Assembly: GCA_050996405.1 (NCBI GenBank) | Contig: JBPCRW010000054.1 | Span: forward strand, 1 to 8,414 | Length of the DNA stretch: 8,414 bases | Origin: JBPCRW01 sp050996405 | GTDB lineage: Bacteria > Acidobacteriota > Blastocatellia > Pyrinomonadales > Pyrinomonadaceae | Direction of reading: 5' to 3' | Made by a program: the position numbers and the translations under genes | In this document: positions 6,301 to 8,414 of the stretch, in pieces | Numbering within the stretch: the first letter of the stretch is position 1 | How the letters are laid out: the number at the start of each line of letters is the position of its first letter | Notes under the pieces: generated by a model | Told to the model about the DNA's origin: nothing | The model's database searches: none | What the model saw: only the letters and a program-made list of their open reading frames with translations

Positions 6301-7326
6301 ATGAAAGGATTAATTAGCTTATTGCACATAATGCTTTTTGGTGTAGTTTTGTGCTTTGCAGTCACTTCTGTTAAATCAGTTGAAAGTAGTAAATCGAATG
6401 CGTTCGTAAATCGAATTGATGGAATTGTCTGGGATCCATACCGCCATCCTGTGCCGGATGTTTATGTCGAATTACAGAATGAACTAGGTTCTTCGCTTAG
6501 CAGAATCCGAACAGATTCCACCGGACGATTTTCGTTCACCGTGGCTAATCAGGGAAATTATATTGTCAGTGTTTTAGCTAGCGGCACAGATTATTCAGAC
6601 ACTTCGGAAGCTGTCGAAATAAATACAGGTGTCAGTCCATACGCTTCTGATAGTGCTTATCTGGACATTTATTTGAAATTTGATAAACGCAAGGTTAATG
6701 CCGGAATTACCGGTATAACTGAGGCGATATTTGTCCAAGAAATACCTGACCAAGCTCAAAAGCTTTACAAAATTGGTGTTAAGGATATTAGCAGCAATAA
6801 AGATAAAGGTTTCGATGAAATTGAACAGGCTTTAAAAATCTTTCCTAATTATTATGACGCGCTTAACACGCTCGGACGCGCGTATGTGCAGCGCAAAGAG
6901 TATCAAAAATCGCTTGAGTATTTGATAAAATCGATTGATATTAATCAAAGAAGTTTTTCGAGCTTTTATGCTCTGGCTTATGCTTGCTATCAATTAAATC
7001 ACAGACCCGAAGCCTCAGAAGCCGCCCGCGCCGCAACAATTATTCAGCCAAGTTCGGTCAACGCTCAATTATTATATGGTACGGTATTACGCCTTGACGG
7101 AAGTTATGAAAAAGCAGAAAAAGCATTACTACGAGCTGAAAGTTTAAGCAAAAATACGCCGGTCGCTGAAATTCATATGCAATTGGCTTTACTTTATAAC
7201 AAACTCGGACGCAACAAAGAAGCTGCGGACGAATTAGAATTGTATCTTAAAATTCAACCAAATGCAGCTAATAAAAAAGAGCTTGAGGATACAATCGTAA
7301 AGCTCCGAAAGGAACCGAGTAAATAG
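6301..7326 (+). CDS. Exported protein with carboxypeptidase-regulatory-like domain and TPR repeats
   Basis: No enzyme function is visible; this looks like a cell-envelope protein that binds other proteins. Of its 341 residues, about 1-27 form a hydrophobic signal peptide without a proper lipobox (Cys18 is preceded by VVL). Residues about 37-125 resemble a carboxypeptidase-regulatory-like beta-sandwich: IDGIVWDPYRHPVPDVYVEL, then RTDSTGRFSFTVANQGNYIVSV. From about 151 to 322 there are some five tetratricopeptide repeats, clearest at 185-218 (YDALNTLGRAYVQRKEYQKS), 219-252, 253-286 and 288-321 (LALLYNKLGRNKEAADELELYLK). This pairing is frequent in Acidobacteriota and Bacteroidota. The gene starts five bases after ribA and uses a ribosome-binding site inside it, so the two are probably co-transcribed although no functional link is obvious. 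It is visibly more AT-rich than the genes to its left, which may indicate a different origin or looser codon selection. Confidence 0.8.
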   Translation: MKGLISLLHIMLFGVVLCFAVTSVKSVESSKSNAFVNRIDGIVWDPYRHPVPDVYVELQNELGSSLSRIRTDSTGRFSFTVANQGNYIVSVLASGTDYSDTSEAVEINTGVSPYASDSAYLDIYLKFDKRKVNAGITGITEAIFVQEIPDQAQKLYKIGVKDISSNKDKGFDEIEQALKIFPNYYDALNTLGRAYVQRKEYQKSLEYLIKSIDINQRSFSSFYALAYACYQLNHRPEASEAARAATIIQPSSVNAQLLYGTVLRLDGSYEKAEKALLRAESLSKNTPVAEIHMQLALLYNKLGRNKEAADELELYLKIQPNAANKKELEDTIVKLRKEPSK

Positions 7327-7383
7327 AAATTATTAGCATAATGACGTGGCGAAAGAAGGTGCGTCAGGGAAATTATCTAAATC

Positions 7384-7417
7384 GTAAACCAGCATAAATC
7401 AGTTTATGCTGGTTTAC
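7384..7417. terminator. Perfect 15-bp hairpin, possible bidirectional terminator
   Basis: GTAAACCAGCATAAA (7384-7398) and its exact reverse complement (7403-7417) flank a four-base TCAG loop. The position, 57 bp past the TPR-protein stop and between converging genes, suits a transcription terminator or 3'-end stabiliser. However, neither strand has a T-run after the stem, so it is not a textbook intrinsic terminator. A protein-binding operator or a genome-wide dispersed repeat are alternatives. Confidence 0.45.
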
Positions 7418-7572
7418 ATCTTACGCGGAAAACATTGTTGGACGTAAAATAGTTTGATGTTTGAAGAAATTACATAAACATTTACTTCATAATGCTTTGT
7501 GCGATTTCGCAAAGTTTCCTGTTTCAATACTTAGCAGAACTCACATCCTACCGCGTAAGGCGAATTATTAAC

Positions 7573-7699
7573 TCTGCACAATAATTCAGCTTTTCCTTTT
7601 CATGCATGAAATTTTCAAAACATCGTATCGGCTAATAAGTTTACAGTTGAAATTTAATTTTATGCAGATTTAAGCAAGGTTTTTGAATTATTGTGCAGA
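7573..7699. repeat. 16-bp inverted repeat flanking 95 bp (possible mini-element)
   Basis: TCTGCACAATAATTCA at 7573-7588 is exactly mirrored at 7684-7699, giving a 127-bp unit with perfect 16-bp terminal inverted repeats and no gene inside. The outer edges end sharply: the next flanking bases do not pair. No adjacent target-site duplication is evident. A 14-bp palindrome, TTTCATGCATGAAA, lies inside at 7598-7611. The unit has the shape of a miniature transposable element (MITE), but with one copy in view this is only a proposal. The right arm ends five bases past the stop of the Cys-rich peptide gene. Confidence 0.4.
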
Positions 7700-7704
7700 C
7701 CGCT

Positions 7705-7968
7705 TTAACAATCAAAATCACAAACCCGCAGACAATTTTCTGCTTGGATTATGCAATTGTCATAACAGCTACCGGATGACGCGCCGCATTGATCGGCGCA
7801 GTATTGCTGTTCATCCCCGTCGGGCGGGACAGGACACTGCGAACAACAAGGTCTAGCCATAGCCGACTGTGACAACTGATTGCTGTTTGCAACATAAATC
7901 AATCCAATAACCAAAAAGGCAAGAATCAACGCCTTGGTCAAAATCTTTGTAGTAAATACCTGCTTCAT
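7705..7968 (-). CDS. Exported Cys-rich small peptide with CxxxC pattern
   Basis: I do not recognise a named family. The 87-residue product has a strong signal peptide: Lys at 2, 8 and 12, a hydrophobic core at about 13-27, and a likely signal peptidase I site after Ala-Met-Ala (36-38). Cleavage would leave 49 residues starting RPCCSQCP. The mature part has ten Cys, at 41, 42, 45, 57, 61, 68, 72, 79, 83 and 87. From 57 onward they are regular: C-x3-C, six residues, C-x3-C, six residues, C-x3-C-x3-C. Paired CxxxC motifs can staple helices with disulphides, so a small disulphide-stabilised helical peptide is plausible; metal binding is the other main option. The mature part is acidic. The gene follows a TlpA-like thioredoxin gene by 15 bp behind a strong Shine-Dalgarno, so the thioredoxin may make, reduce or repair its disulphides. 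Function is unknown. Confidence 0.75.
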   Translation of the reverse strand: MKQVFTTKILTKALILAFLVIGLIYVANSNQLSQSAMARPCCSQCPVPPDGDEQQYCADQCGASSGSCYDNCIIQAENCLRVCDFDC

Positions 7969-7976
7969 TTTATTTT

Positions 7977-7982
7977 CCCTCC
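7977..7982 (-). promoter_or_regulatory. Strong ribosome-binding site of the Cys-rich peptide gene
   Basis: GGAGGG on the minus strand lies eight bases before the ATG at 7968 and just after the stop of the upstream thioredoxin-like gene. It is one of the best Shine-Dalgarno sequences in the window. It supports both the reality of the small gene and its membership of the operon. Confidence 0.75.
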
Positions 7983-7983
7983 A

Positions 7984-8414
7984 TTAAGAATTAAGTTTGT
8001 CGATGACTTCCGTTTCCTTGTCAGGGGAAAGTTTTCCGACCCAGAAATTCGTCACTTCGCCTTTGTCATTAGTGAGAATCAAAGTCGGTGTTCCGCTGAC
8101 CTGAATGTTATCCAGAGATGACCGCCTCACCTCCATCCCGGTTAGACCGAGTTCGTTTAAATGTGCCGTGCTTTCTTCGACCGATTGCGGAAAGACGGCG
8201 ACCAGTTTGATGTTTTTACCCTTTGCATTTTCGATTAAACGTTTATAAAACGGCGCGCTTTCGTTGCAGAAATGACAGGTCGTCTGTAATGCCAGAATCA
8301 AAGTCTTCGGCTGGCTCGACCAGTTCTCATCAGCCAGACTTATTTGTTTGCCGATGGTTGGCTGAACACGCGCCTGCTGACCTGCATCCGGCTTGCTGAA
8401 AAAATATCGTTGAA
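7984..8414 (-). CDS. TlpA/redoxin-like thioredoxin-fold protein, 5' end beyond the window
   Basis: This is a partial gene. The frame stays open from the stop at 7984 to the right edge, giving 142 visible codons; the start lies outside. A TTG at 8301 is internal and should not be taken as the start, because the codons upstream of it (PTIGKQISLADENW) match the N-terminal strand region of redoxins. The active site is a CxxC motif, CHFC, in LQTTCHFCNESAPFY, followed by the cis-Pro loop VSGTPTLIL and a C-terminal helix. The Trp usual before the first Cys is replaced by Thr. Relatives are thiol-disulphide oxidoreductases acting outside the cytoplasm, often membrane-tethered; whether this one has an N-terminal anchor cannot be seen. 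It is followed by the Cys-rich exported peptide gene, a natural candidate substrate. Whether it oxidises or reduces disulphides is not decided by sequence. Confidence 0.85.
   Translation of the reverse strand, partial: QRYFFSKPDAGQQARVQPTIGKQISLADENWSSQPKTLILALQTTCHFCNESAPFYKRLIENAKGKNIKLVAVFPQSVEESTAHLNELGLTGMEVRRSSLDNIQVSGTPTLILTNDKGEVTNFWVGKLSPDKETEVIDKLNS

Larger units (their letters stand above)
7327..7704. other. Gene-poor intergenic region between convergent genes
   Basis: No credible gene is seen in these 378 bp between the converging TPR-protein gene and the Cys-rich peptide gene. It is AT-rich and holds structured DNA: a perfect 15-bp hairpin (7384-7417), a 16-bp inverted repeat (7573-7588 with 7684-7699) and a 14-bp palindrome (7598-7611). 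The longest open stretch noticed, 18 codons from 7341, runs into the hairpin and has no ribosome-binding site. Both flanking operons must end here, so some of the structure may serve termination. Confidence 0.7.

Noticed and set aside
7341..7397. 18-codon open frame starting ATGACGTGGCGA.
   Set aside because: It has no ribosome-binding site and ends inside the 15-bp hairpin; its basic composition alone is not evidence for a gene.
7495..7514. Weak stem CTTTGTG/CGCAAAG as a second terminator.
   Set aside because: It is only seven pairs including one G-T, with no solid T-run after it.
7984..8301. Complete 105-codon thioredoxin gene starting at the TTG at 8301.
   Set aside because: The frame continues upstream to the window edge with sequence matching the N-terminal part of redoxins, so the TTG is an internal Leu codon and the gene is truncated by the window.

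Overview
The window looks like chromosomal DNA of a Gram-negative-type bacterium. It shows signal peptidase I-type exported proteins, an L,D-transpeptidase, a DnaK cofactor and a riboflavin-pathway enzyme, and no phage or plasmid genes. The mix of a long ECF-like sigma factor followed by a soluble zinc-finger protein, a carboxypeptidase-regulatory-like/TPR exported protein, and a Cys-rich exported peptide beside a TlpA-like thioredoxin resembles Acidobacteriota (perhaps class Blastocatellia). That placement is inference from gene style; no marker gene here proves it.

Layout: bases 1-90 are an abrupt C-rich low-complexity stretch with a 19-base C run, most likely a contig-edge or sequencing artefact. 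Next, on the minus strand, is an exported YkuD-type L,D-transpeptidase (112-1119). It is divergent from a plus-strand series: grpE (1296-1958), a fused homodimer-type ABC exporter (2011-3867), an ECF-like sigma factor (3934-4947), a small HxxxCxxC zinc-finger protein that is probably its anti-sigma factor (5047-5436), a likely intrinsic terminator, ribA (GTP cyclohydrolase II, TTG start, 5657-6295) and, coupled to ribA by a ribosome-binding site at the end of that gene, an exported TPR protein (6301-7326).

A gene-poor 378-bp stretch (7327-7704) follows. It holds a perfect 15-bp hairpin and a separate 16-bp inverted repeat whose arms lie 95 bp apart.

The right end carries a minus-strand operon entering from beyond the window: a TlpA/redoxin-like thioredoxin (5' end missing) and, 15 bp downstream behind a strong Shine-Dalgarno, an exported 87-residue peptide. 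Its predicted mature part has ten cysteines, mostly in regularly spaced CxxxC pairs. This redox protein plus Cys-rich peptide pair is the most interesting lead in the window. The sigma/zinc-finger pair, in which an extra segment interrupts the sigma region-4 helix-turn-helix, comes second. The remaining genes are ordinary housekeeping functions and show no obvious shared pathway.
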